Shown here piece after piece: positions 35,256 through 44,750 of a stretch of DNA of 64,000 nucleotides. The stretch comes from Acidobacteriota bacterium (GTDB taxonomy: Bacteria; Acidobacteriota; Terriglobia; Terriglobales; Acidobacteriaceae). Below the pieces are notes generated by a model. The model was not told where the DNA came from and did no database searches. It saw only the letters and a program-made list of their open reading frames with translations. Numbering within the stretch: the first letter of the stretch is position 1; each line of letters opens with the position of its first letter. Both the position numbers and the translations under genes were made by a program. The DNA is taken from the NCBI GenBank assembly GCA_021780075.1, contig JAJXZL010000005.1:62001-126000 (forward strand), written 5' to 3'.

Positions 35256-35819
35256 GTGCGCAAGGGTTTTAGTTCCGTCGCTTTGGGATGGTTAGTATTG
35301 GGACTGGGTGCGGCCGTCCCGCTTTATGGCCAATTGCTGGAGCCGGGGGGTACTCCGTCCAGCGCTTCCAGCATGTTAACCGACCCCACCTCGAATCCGG
35401 GCAAGGTGCTGCTGCTTGATCTGGAGAAGCGTTTTGCAAAAGACGTGGCCGAACGCGGCGGCGCCGCCTTTGCGACGTGGTTTGCTCCCGACGGCGTAAC
35501 GCTGGGCAACGGTGCGGCGCCCGTGGTCGGCAGGCTGGCAATCGCGAAATCCGCCAACTGGACCGCGAAGGAATATCAGCTTACGTGGACCCCCACAGAC
35601 GCCGTCATGGGCCCTTCCGGCGACATCGGCTATACCTGGGGCCACTTCGAGGGGCACAGCAAAGACGCCAACGGCAATCCGATCACCACCAGCGGCCGCT
35701 ACATCAGCATCTGGCGCAAAGAGCCTGACGGAACATGGAAAGTGGTTCTGGACGCAGGCGCCAATGAGCCTGCCGCGGGTGGCGACTGCTGCAAGCTGCC
35801 CACCCCCGGCAGCAATTGA
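35256..35819 (+). CDS. Secreted DUF4440 (SnoaL/NTF2-like) protein
   Basis: A 187-aa protein from GTG 35256 with GCAGGAGGGG upstream. A signal peptide covers about 1-26 (VALGWLVLGLGAAVPLYGQ). The mature part has the NTF2-like cone fold of DUF4440: an N-terminal helix with LDLEKRFAKDVAERGGAAFATWFAPDGV, a LTWTPTDAVMGPSGDIGYTWG strand pair and GRYISIWRKEPDGTWKVVLD at the end. Family members bind small ligands or act in enzyme complexes; none can be named here. A CysCys pair near the C-terminus (GGDCCKLP) is unusual. Confidence 0.82.
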   Translation: MRKGFSSVALGWLVLGLGAAVPLYGQLLEPGGTPSSASSMLTDPTSNPGKVLLLDLEKRFAKDVAERGGAAFATWFAPDGVTLGNGAAPVVGRLAIAKSANWTAKEYQLTWTPTDAVMGPSGDIGYTWGHFEGHSKDANGNPITTSGRYISIWRKEPDGTWKVVLDAGANEPAAGGDCCKLPTPGSN

Positions 35820-36006
35820 GCCAGAGAGCAGGCAGCGGAAATCTGCTGCTGTCTACCGCAACGCAACCGCGTGGAGGCTCTTCGTGGAACAGGGGGGTAA
35901 AGGGTAGTCTATGAGGGTACCGGATTACACCTATGGCGCCCGCTCGGGAACAAAGCCCGCAGCGGCCGAGCAGCCTCAGCACGGTATCGAGGAGAGTTTC
36001 AAATTG

Positions 36007-36609
36007 ATGAGAAAGTTGTTGCTGTCGATTCTGGCCGTGTTGCCGGCCGCGCTCATGCCCCTGGCGGCCAATTGCCAGATCAGACCGGAAAAGCCCCCTG
36101 CTGCCCCGCCGACCGGCCCCGTCTACAAATACGAGGGCTTCGTGGGCTGGGGCTATACCAGCATCAACCAGGTGAGCCTTTCGCGTAGCGGCCTGCAGGG
36201 AGTGACTGCGGGAATCACCCGTGATTGGGGCAAGTACTTCGGCCTGACCGCAGAAGGCGGCCACTATGGCTGGGCCGTCACGGCGTCCAATGCCGCCATT
36301 GGCAGCCCCACGGTGGACATGATTCTTGGTGGGCCGGAATTTCACGCGCAGCTGTATGAACGCACCAGCATGTTTGCCCACGGGTTGCTTGGCGCTGTGC
36401 ACACGGGCGGCGTGAAGATCGCGCCCACTGTGTCCTTTGCCGGCGGCATCGGCATGGGTATGGATTACAACCTGAGTCCGCGTGTTGCTCTGCGGCTGTA
36501 TGGCGACGACATCGGCTCAGATTTCACGATCACTCCGTACCAGTCGGGGTACTCACCCCACATCCGCTGGAACGCACACGCGGCGTTCGGCGTTGTCTAC
36601 AAGTTCTAA
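36007..36609 (+). CDS. Outer-membrane beta-barrel-like secreted protein
   Basis: A 200-aa protein. The start MRKLLLSILAVLPAALMPLA (ATG at 36007, GAGGAGAG upstream) gives a signal peptide; the longer frame has an unlikely N-terminus. After a Pro-rich linker, alternating hydrophobic/polar strands follow (YKYEGFVGWGYTSI, GVTAGITRDWGKYFGLTAEG, SFAGGIGMGMDYNLSPRVAL), and the protein ends in VVYKF, an aromatic C-terminus typical of barrels inserted by the BAM complex. It resembles OmpA-like eight-stranded barrels of Acidobacteria. Function unknown. A second, distantly similar barrel lies at 44032-44604. Confidence 0.78.
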   Translation: MRKLLLSILAVLPAALMPLAANCQIRPEKPPAAPPTGPVYKYEGFVGWGYTSINQVSLSRSGLQGVTAGITRDWGKYFGLTAEGGHYGWAVTASNAAIGSPTVDMILGGPEFHAQLYERTSMFAHGLLGAVHTGGVKIAPTVSFAGGIGMGMDYNLSPRVALRLYGDDIGSDFTITPYQSGYSPHIRWNAHAAFGVVYKF

Positions 36610-36628
36610 TCAACAGTAGATCCAGGAG

Positions 36629-36665
36629 CACAAAGAAGCGGAAGCCACGGCTTCCGCTCTTTGTG
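36629..36665. terminator. Bidirectional terminator between the barrel gene and acsA
   Basis: A long hairpin: GCGGAAGCC-AC-GGCTTCCGC extended by CACAAAG/CTTTGTG arms. It lies between convergent genes (stop codons at 36609 and 36694) and can end transcription both ways. Confidence 0.85.
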
Positions 36666-36693
36666 TGTTGCGCTGTTTCTCAGTGCTCGTCGC

Positions 36694-38679
<1,986 letters not shown>

Positions 38680-39065
38680 GATTCAGCCCTCTTGGGGGAA
38701 AAAAAGAGTGAGTGGAATGCACGACGGGGTATGAAACAGAAGATGCTACCGCCGCTGACATTCCATGTGGGGCCACTTTAACGGTACGGACGCACGACGG
38801 GCAAGTGAAGGGCGAAGAGAACCGGGATTCGGCGCGGACAATGACGCCGATTTTGCCGCCCGGGGCGAAGATGCGGGTTAAATGGGCAGCGCGATTTTCT
38901 GCAAGCCTTCTGTGGAAAGTTGCAAACCGAAAAAAGGGGGGGTAGGGGGGTGGGGGGTATCTCCTCCGGCCGGATGCCCTTACTGCGGACCTTTCCTTGA
39001 ATCTGTTTTTATTGTGCGCCGGAAGCAGGTAATTCTCTGCAAATTGGGCGGAGGTTTTTTGCGAG

Positions 39066-39103
39066 CCCACCCTTTCCGCAGAGAGCGCGGAAAAGGGTGG
39101 GGC
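39066..39103. repeat. Intergenic hairpin element, copy A
   Basis: CCCACCCTTTCCGC pairs with GCGGAAAAGGGTGGG with one bulged A; the right arm runs into GGGGCAACC. Confidence 0.5.
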
Positions 39104-39162
39104 AACCGCGCGGATTCTGCGGGTGGGAGAGAAGAACGGGATGGGTGGAGGTGAGAGGACTT

Positions 39163-39198
39163 CCGGGTGCCCAAATGCGAGGCACCCGGGGCAACCAT
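39163..39198. repeat. Intergenic hairpin element, copy B
   Basis: A perfect 9-bp stem CCGGGTGCC/GGCACCCGG with a 9-nt loop, followed by GGGCAACC as in copy A. Confidence 0.5.
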
Positions 39199-39271
39199 CT
39201 TCAGTGGTGGAACTCACTTCGCAATCCGGCACCCGGGCCAGCCCCCGATGGGATGACGGTGGGCTGCGCGG

Positions 39272-40270
39272 TTACTGGTAGCGCTTCTGGTGCCAGATCC
39301 AGGCGGTGCGGAGGATGTCGTCGAGTTGGGTGTAGCGGGGCTGCCAGCCGAGGTCGCGGATGGCTTTGTCGGAACTGGCGACGAGGACGGCGGGGTCGCC
39401 GGGGCGGCGGGGGTGGCTTTCCGCCGGGATGGGGTGGCCGGTGACGCGGCGGGCGGAGTCAATGACTTCGCGGACGCTGAAGCCCTTGCCATTGCCAAGA
39501 TTGAGGATGATGCGGTCCTGGGTCTCGAGTGCGCCGAGGGCGAGCAGGTGGGCATCGGCGAGGTCGGAGACGTGGATGTAGTCGCGGATGCAGGTGCCGT
39601 CGGGTGTGGGGTAGTCGTCGCCGTAGATGCGGATGGACTGGCGGCGGCCGAGGGCGACATCGAGGATGAGGGGGATGAGGTGCGACTCGGGCTCGTGGGC
39701 CTCGCCGCGGGTGACGCCGGCGGGGCCTTCGGGGGCTCCGGCGACGTTGAAGTAGCGCAGAGAGGCGTAGCGGAAGCCGTGGATGCGGTTGAGCCAGGTG
39801 AGCATCTGCTCGACGAGGAGCTTGGACTCGCCGTAGGCGTTGGTGGGCTTGAGGCGCGCGTCCTCGGTGATGGGGACCTGCTGGGGCTCGCCGTAGACAG
39901 CGGCGGTGGAGGAAAAGACGAGCTTGCGCGGGCCGTGGGCGAGCATGGCCTCAAGGAGGGAGAGCGTGGAGGCAGTGTTGTTGCGGAAGTAGAGCTCGGG
40001 CTTTTGCATGGACTCGCCTGCCTCGATGAGGGCGGCAAAGTGGAGGACGCCGTCGAAGGGGTGGTTCTGATTTTTGGCCTCGATGAAAAGGTTTTCAATC
40101 GCGGCCCGATCAGCGAGGTCGCCCTGGACGAAGTCAACCCCCGCGGGGATAAGGTCGCGGCGGCCATGACTCAGGTTGTCAAAAACGATGGCCTTATGGC
40201 CCTGCGCGGCCAGCAACCCTGCCACCGTGCCGCCGATATAGCCTGCTCCCCCGGTAACCAATATCTTCAC
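39272..40270 (-). CDS. galE: UDP-glucose 4-epimerase GalE
   Basis: Short-chain dehydrogenase/reductase enzyme interconverting UDP-glucose and UDP-galactose with bound NAD. The 332-aa protein starts MKILVTGGAGYIGGTVAGLL with the GxxGxxG motif, has the catalytic YGESKL (YxxxK) near 145-150, and family segments FSSTAAVYGEPQQVPITED, RYFNVAGA and DYIHVSDLADAHLLAL. It provides UDP-Gal for envelope polysaccharides or lets galactose be used. It stands alone; its start is 705 bp from the next gene upstream. Confidence 0.96.
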   Translation of the reverse strand: MKILVTGGAGYIGGTVAGLLAAQGHKAIVFDNLSHGRRDLIPAGVDFVQGDLADRAAIENLFIEAKNQNHPFDGVLHFAALIEAGESMQKPELYFRNNTASTLSLLEAMLAHGPRKLVFSSTAAVYGEPQQVPITEDARLKPTNAYGESKLLVEQMLTWLNRIHGFRYASLRYFNVAGAPEGPAGVTRGEAHEPESHLIPLILDVALGRRQSIRIYGDDYPTPDGTCIRDYIHVSDLADAHLLALGALETQDRIILNLGNGKGFSVREVIDSARRVTGHPIPAESHPRRPGDPAVLVASSDKAIRDLGWQPRYTQLDDILRTAWIWHQKRYQ

Positions 40271-40975
40271 AAAAATGCTGTCCTTTCCCCAACGCTTTGG
40301 GTTACCGTAAGTCTATTACAATAGAGAAGGGGAAGAATCTTGCCGCGCCTTCCCCAAGACCGCCTGAAAGGCGGCTGGCAGATGAATTTCTGAAGTGCCC
40401 TGCAACGCGCAAAGTGGATTGGCGTGCAGGCGTGATGCCGGGCACGGTAAGCCGGGCACCAGCTTTCTCATGGTTCCTCTTAGTGGAGGAATTGCAGTTC
40501 CTTATTGCTCAGATGCCTTGGACCTGCATTGGAGAGTCTGGATGTCTGGGATGAGTACGACTGACGACCTGCATGGCGCGGAGTGCCCTGGGCTGAAGCG
40601 CGGCGGGCGATGTTCAGATTGCCTGGGAACGGGCTTCCATCACAAGAGAACATTCTTGCTTCCCTGCCCTTATCGGCGGGGCGCAGCGGTAACATCATCA
40701 TTAGGCCCCTGGGCCCGGCGCAGTTCATTCTGCTCGAGCCTGAGACGATATAGCCAAAAGAGTGATCAAACGCACAGAACCATTGCAGACCCCGCAACAT
40801 CTGGCGGCAAATTTGGTTCTAATAGGAGTAGATTCTCGCGTGCCCGGAGCTCACGGAGTGAACGAAATCCGCAGCACACGTATTTTGCTTGTTTTATGCC
40901 GCTCCTACGGGCTTTGCCTGGCCCAGGAACAGGAATCCCCCGCCGTTTTCATGGCCCTAATGAAGGAATGAAAAA
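40271..40975. other. 705-bp gene-free region between galE and the TonB-family gene
   Basis: No supported gene. Near galE lies the palindrome TCTATTACAATAGA (40312-40325), a possible galE promoter/operator. The middle part (about 40500-40760) has a few short complementary arms, such as CAAGA-GAACAT-TCTTG at 40643-40658 and GATGTT/AACATC at about 40609 and 40691, which hint at a structured RNA but do not match a family I know. The direct repeat GCCGGGCAC at about 40437 and 40451 is also seen. AAGGAATG precedes the TonB start. Confidence 0.45.
40312..40325. promoter_or_regulatory. 14-bp palindrome TCTATTACAATAGA upstream of galE
   Basis: Perfect palindrome with a central AC, 42 bp upstream of the galE start. 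Its core TATTACAATA also occurs upstream of the small PBP gene (3261-3270). Confidence 0.3.
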
Positions 40976-42025
40976 ATGCCGGTGAATTATTATCCAGAAC
41001 GGACCAGCTTTGGCTTGCTCCCCGAGCCGGAGGGCAGGTCAACATCATTTATCACCAGCACCCTTGTGAATCTGCTGATTCTGGGCATAGCCCTCTATGT
41101 GGGGATGATCGCCAAGCAAGTGGTCCAGCAGCACAAGTATGAGCAGACGGAGCTGATTTTTCCCACGACGCCACCGCCGCAGCCCAAGGTCAAGGTCAGG
41201 ATTCCTCCGCCGAAGCCGATTGATCTGCCCAAGCCTGCCGAGGTGAAGCTTGAGGCGCCCAAGATCAACATGCCGAAGCCGGAGCCCAAGCCTGCCTTGA
41301 AGCCGATCGAGATGGAAGCCAAGCTGACGGCACCGGCGATGAAGGCGGCCAAGCCTGCGATCATTCTTGCTCCGCAGCCCAAGGCGGCCTTGACCGCAGC
41401 TGCTCCGGCGCAGGTGGCCCAGGTGAGACCCTCGACCGCGCCCGTGCATTTTGGCGAGACATTCGGGGTAACGCCGAATCCCAACGCCGCGCGGCCAGCT
41501 ACAGTGGCGGCGATCGGGAATCCCTACGGCGGCATGAAAGGCCCGTCTGTCGCGCCGAGGGGAGTGGTAGGATCCGCCGGTATCGGCGATGGAATACGGT
41601 CGGGCTCGAATGCGGGAGTCGTCGGCAGGGTTGCGTCCGCAGGTATTCCCGGAGGCACGGGAACGGCCCTCACGGGCACTACCGGCCGAGTGGCTTCCAC
41701 AGGCATTCCTGCGATGGCGGCCGCGGCAAAAACTCCGGTGATGACGGCTATGCCTGCTTCAACGAATCTGGAGGTTCTGTCCAAACCGCCCGTTCAGTAC
41801 ACCAGCGAAGCGCGCAAGATGCGGGTGCAGGGAGACGTGATTTTGCGGGTGACCTTCACGGCCAGCGGGCGCGTGGTGGTGCAGGGGGTACTGCACGGGT
41901 TGGGCTACGGACTCGATGAAGAAGCCCGCCGCGTTGCGCAAGAGATACGCTTTCGCCCGGCCACGCACAACGGCCATCCTGTAGACCTGACGACGAACAT
42001 TACCATTACTTTTCAACTTGCCTAG
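40976..42025 (+). CDS. TonB-family energy transducer protein
   Basis: A 349-aa protein with a cytoplasmic N-terminus, a single membrane helix at about 24-44 (FITSTLVNLLILGIALYVGM), a long Pro/Lys/Ala-rich spacer (about 58-150) and a Gly/Ala/Thr-rich middle. The last 85 residues form a TonB C-terminal domain: VLSKPPVQYTSEARKMRVQG, then VTFTASGRVVVQGVLHGLGYG and a closing ITITFQLA strand. TonB links the ExbBD proton motor to outer-membrane receptors, or such proteins act as scaffolds. No exbB, exbD or receptor gene is adjacent. The M48-like gene follows 103 bp downstream on the same strand. Confidence 0.88.
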   Translation: MPVNYYPERTSFGLLPEPEGRSTSFITSTLVNLLILGIALYVGMIAKQVVQQHKYEQTELIFPTTPPPQPKVKVRIPPPKPIDLPKPAEVKLEAPKINMPKPEPKPALKPIEMEAKLTAPAMKAAKPAIILAPQPKAALTAAAPAQVAQVRPSTAPVHFGETFGVTPNPNAARPATVAAIGNPYGGMKGPSVAPRGVVGSAGIGDGIRSGSNAGVVGRVASAGIPGGTGTALTGTTGRVASTGIPAMAAAAKTPVMTAMPASTNLEVLSKPPVQYTSEARKMRVQGDVILRVTFTASGRVVVQGVLHGLGYGLDEEARRVAQEIRFRPATHNGHPVDLTTNITITFQLA

Positions 42026-42128
42026 CATCCAACATGCCTGACAAGCAGTGGCATGGTATAGCCTTGAATCGTCTATACGGCGCCAATGGCTGAAGAATGA
42101 CAAGAAGTACCCACCCTAGGAGCGAGCA

Positions 42129-43904
42129 ATGACTTTTCGGAAGCTTTCGGTTACCTTCCTCATCCTGATTCTGGGTGTGTCCTGCGCGTACGCGAAGAGA
42201 AAAGCACCACAGTACGCGCCGGCACACCAACTCACCGCGGATCAAGCCGCGCTTGTCCGGAAGGCGATCGGTCAGGAAAAGGTAATCATCAAGAACATTC
42301 AGCAGCATATGCCTCTGGTGGAGACATACATTCAGGACACGCGACCCGATGTGAAGCTCTACACGATCCCTGTCAGCGATCAATACACGCTGAGCCGCGT
42401 GGATTTTGGCAAGGCGTTCTATGACAAGACCTATGTGTCGCGGACGGAAGCGGAGAAGCGCGGCTGGTTCAGGGGCTCCCTGGCGGCCATCAGCGGGCTG
42501 ACCAAGGCGCTGGGGCTTGACAAGCGGTTCACATATAATCCCACGGGTTTTATGCAGATGATGTTTCTTGACCCCACGGGCTTTGACGAGCAGCATTACG
42601 AGTTCAGCTTTGTGCGCCGTGAGTTTCTGGGGCAGGTTCGCACATGGGTCTTCGACGTGCACCCCAAGGTGTCTGGTATGGGCCGGTTCTATGGCCGCAT
42701 CTGGATTGAGGATCAGGATGGGAATGTCGTACGCTTCAACGGCACCTACACAGGCCCGCGCTCCCCGGATGACTCGCGCTACTACTTCCACTTTGACAGC
42801 TGGCGCATGAACCTGCAGCCGGGTGTGTGGCTGCCGGTGGCCATCTACGTGGAAGAGTCCAACAACGTGGCAGGCAACAAATTGGCCGGCCTGAAGGCGC
42901 AGACTCACTTCTGGGGCTACTCTCTGAAGCTGCCCACCCGAGACAGCGAAAATGTCAGCATGAAGGTCGAAGATGCTGTAGACAAGAGTGACGATTCGCA
43001 GGACGTAAGCCCGCTGCAGGCCACGCGCGATTGGGTCATGCAGGCTGAAAGCAATGTGATGGAGCGGCTGGAGCAGGCCGGGCTGGTGGCTCCGCCGACG
43101 CAGGACGGCTACGAAAGCAAGGTGCTGGATCAGATTGTGATCAATCTGGCTGTGCCTAATAACCTTGCATTTTCCACGCCGATCCACTGCCGCGTTCTGC
43201 TGACCACGACCATCGAAGCGACGACGGTGGGCGATACGATTCTAATCAGCAAGGGACTGCTTGATACCTTGCCCAATGAGGAGTCAATTGCCTCAGTGGT
43301 GGCACTTGAGCTGGCGCACATCTCGCTTGGCCACCACATTGACACGCGCTACGCCTTTAACGACCGCCTGCTCTTCCCCGACGAGTCCACATTCACGCGC
43401 ATCAACATGTATCACTCCGATGCGGATAACGCAGCGGCGGCCCAGAAGGCGCAGGAGTATCTGCAGGCCTCCATGTACAAGGACAAGCTTGCAAGCGCGG
43501 GCCTCTACTGGGAGCAATTGGCGGATCGCGGCAAGGCTCTGAAGGCACTGAATACGCCCAAACTGGGTGACTCGCTGCTGAAGGCGGACGGAACGCCGTG
43601 GATGAGCCAGCTAGCCAGTAGCGCACCGAGGATCAACTGGGATGACATGAACCAGATTGCCGCGCTGCCTCTGGGAAGCTGGCTGAAGACCGATCCCTGG
43701 GATGACAAGGTGCGCATGCTGGACGCCAAGCGGTATGCACCGTTGAACGCACGCGACAAGATGCCGCTGGAAGTGACGCCCATCTACTTCAAGCTGCAGC
43801 GCTATGAGGCTGCCAGCCAGAGTCCGGCAGCGGCTCCGGGCGCGCCGGCGCAACCTGCCGGAGGCAACCAGCCAGCCCCGCCCCCGGCCGCGGGACAGCA
43901 ATAA
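42129..43904 (+). CDS. Secreted M48-like protein with a disrupted HExxH motif
   Basis: A 591-aa exported protein (signal peptide about 1-22, ending SCAYA). Residues 50-270 form a beta-rich domain I do not recognise. Residues 330-470 align by pattern with the M48 metalloprotease core, but where active members have HELAHIxLGHH this protein has LELAHISLGHH: the first zinc-binding His is Leu. The usual downstream ExxxAD helix reads SDADNAAAAQKAQEYL, so the third ligand Glu is also doubtful. The protein is therefore probably a non-catalytic homologue. The C-terminus is Pro/Ala/Gln-rich. It ends at a good terminator. Confidence 0.75.
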   Translation: MTFRKLSVTFLILILGVSCAYAKRKAPQYAPAHQLTADQAALVRKAIGQEKVIIKNIQQHMPLVETYIQDTRPDVKLYTIPVSDQYTLSRVDFGKAFYDKTYVSRTEAEKRGWFRGSLAAISGLTKALGLDKRFTYNPTGFMQMMFLDPTGFDEQHYEFSFVRREFLGQVRTWVFDVHPKVSGMGRFYGRIWIEDQDGNVVRFNGTYTGPRSPDDSRYYFHFDSWRMNLQPGVWLPVAIYVEESNNVAGNKLAGLKAQTHFWGYSLKLPTRDSENVSMKVEDAVDKSDDSQDVSPLQATRDWVMQAESNVMERLEQAGLVAPPTQDGYESKVLDQIVINLAVPNNLAFSTPIHCRVLLTTTIEATTVGDTILISKGLLDTLPNEESIASVVALELAHISLGHHIDTRYAFNDRLLFPDESTFTRINMYHSDADNAAAAQKAQEYLQASMYKDKLASAGLYWEQLADRGKALKALNTPKLGDSLLKADGTPWMSQLASSAPRINWDDMNQIAALPLGSWLKTDPWDDKVRMLDAKRYAPLNARDKMPLEVTPIYFKLQRYEAASQSPAAAPGAPAQPAGGNQPAPPPAAGQQ

Positions 43905-43920
43905 GCCCCACCCTCCTGAA

Positions 43921-43968
43921 GGCTCAGACCCATTGCGCAATGCATCGCGCAACGGCCTGAGCCTCTTT
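43921..43968 (+). terminator. Rho-independent terminator after the M48-like gene
   Basis: Long imperfect hairpin: GGCTCAG and CTGAGCC outer arms with TTGCGC/GCGCAA inner arms, followed by TCTTT. It lies 16 bp after the stop codon. Confidence 0.75.
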
Positions 43969-44031
43969 CCTTGGTTCCAATCAAGACACGTGCAGTAAGG
44001 AATCCCCACCAGGACAGGATGCGTTTCGCCT

Positions 44032-44604
44032 ATGAAAAGACTTTTTGTTGCAGTGCTCTGTTACGTGATGTGCGCAGGCGCCACGGCCGTTTGTGCCCAG
44101 GTTGCTCCCTCAGCCGACCATCGACAGCTTTCCCTTACCCTGGGCGGCATGGCCTCGGTTTTTCAGCCGGACTACGCAGGGGGAGGAATCGCCCAGGCAA
44201 GCCCGAATCGCCTTTTTGGCATTGGCGGCTATGCGGACGTGAGATTTACCCGCTGGGTTCAAGTTGAAGCGGAGGCTCGCTGGCTGCGCCTCAACCAGTT
44301 CATGAACATCCACCAGGACAACTACCTGATTGGCCCGCGGCTTCCGATACACACCTTTGGGCGCATCACCCCGTACGGCAAGATACTGTTTGGCATGGGG
44401 CACATGAACTTCGAAAACGGACAGACAAGCTGCCGCTGCAGTGACATTGCCTACGGCGGCGGCGCGGATGTGCAGCTTACGAAGCGACTGAGCTGGCGGG
44501 CCATCGATTTCGAATATCAGCAGTATCCCGATTGGTACGTACTGCAGACGAGCCAACTGCATCCATACGGATTCAGCATGGGTGTTGGCTACAAGTTGTT
44601 TTGA
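44032..44604 (+). CDS. Outer-membrane beta-barrel-like protein
   Basis: A 190-aa exported protein (signal peptide about 1-22, ending AVCAQ). It consists of amphipathic strands: RQLSLTLGGMASVFQPDY, RLFGIGGYADVRFTRWVQVE, ITPYGKILFGMGHMNFE, IAYGGGADVQLTKRLSWRAI and the final PYGFSMGVGYKLF, with a terminal Phe as in BAM substrates. A CysArgCys pair in a loop (TSCRCSD) could form a disulfide. The strand order resembles the OmpA/OmpW-like beta-barrel domains of small porins; no function is known. It precedes a strong terminator. Confidence 0.78.
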   Translation: MKRLFVAVLCYVMCAGATAVCAQVAPSADHRQLSLTLGGMASVFQPDYAGGGIAQASPNRLFGIGGYADVRFTRWVQVEAEARWLRLNQFMNIHQDNYLIGPRLPIHTFGRITPYGKILFGMGHMNFENGQTSCRCSDIAYGGGADVQLTKRLSWRAIDFEYQQYPDWYVLQTSQLHPYGFSMGVGYKLF

Positions 44605-44690
44605 GCTGACGAACGACGCGGTCACCGGGAAGCCTGCTGCCTGACCGCCAGCGACAAACAGCTGCATGGTCAGCGATCACCGCAGAACAA

Positions 44691-44727
44691 TGAGGGCCGC
44701 TCCAGAGTGGAGCGGCCCTCATGCTTT
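44691..44727. terminator. Strong terminator between convergent barrel gene and ftsH
   Basis: A perfect 14-bp stem TGAGGGCCGCTCCA/TGGAGCGGCCCTCA with a GAG loop, followed by TGCTTTT. It lies 24 bp before the ftsH stop, so it serves the plus-strand gene best and may also act on ftsH transcripts. Confidence 0.88.
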
Positions 44728-44750
44728 TCAGCAAGCTTGACTCGACGGGG

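Larger units (their letters stand above)
38680..39271. other. 592-bp gene-free region with two hairpin elements
   Basis: No convincing gene is present between acsA and galE. Two stem-loops lie at 39066-39103 (about 13-bp stem, one bulge) and 39163-39189 (perfect 9-bp stem CCGGGTGCC/GGCACCCGG). Each is followed by GGGGCAACC. A homopurine/GT-rich run (about 38930-38960) is also present. The region near acsA (38680-38760) may hold its promoter, but I cannot pick one. Confidence 0.6.

Noticed and set aside
39290..40324. Plus-strand open frame of 344 codons opposite galE
   Set aside because: Its composition (Gly/Val/Glu/Ala-rich) is that of an antisense shadow; GalE on the minus strand has the NAD motif and catalytic YxxxK.
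40395..40985. 196-codon plus-strand open frame upstream of the TonB-family gene
   Set aside because: It runs into the TonB start in another frame, lacks a ribosome binding site and shows no recognisable domain.
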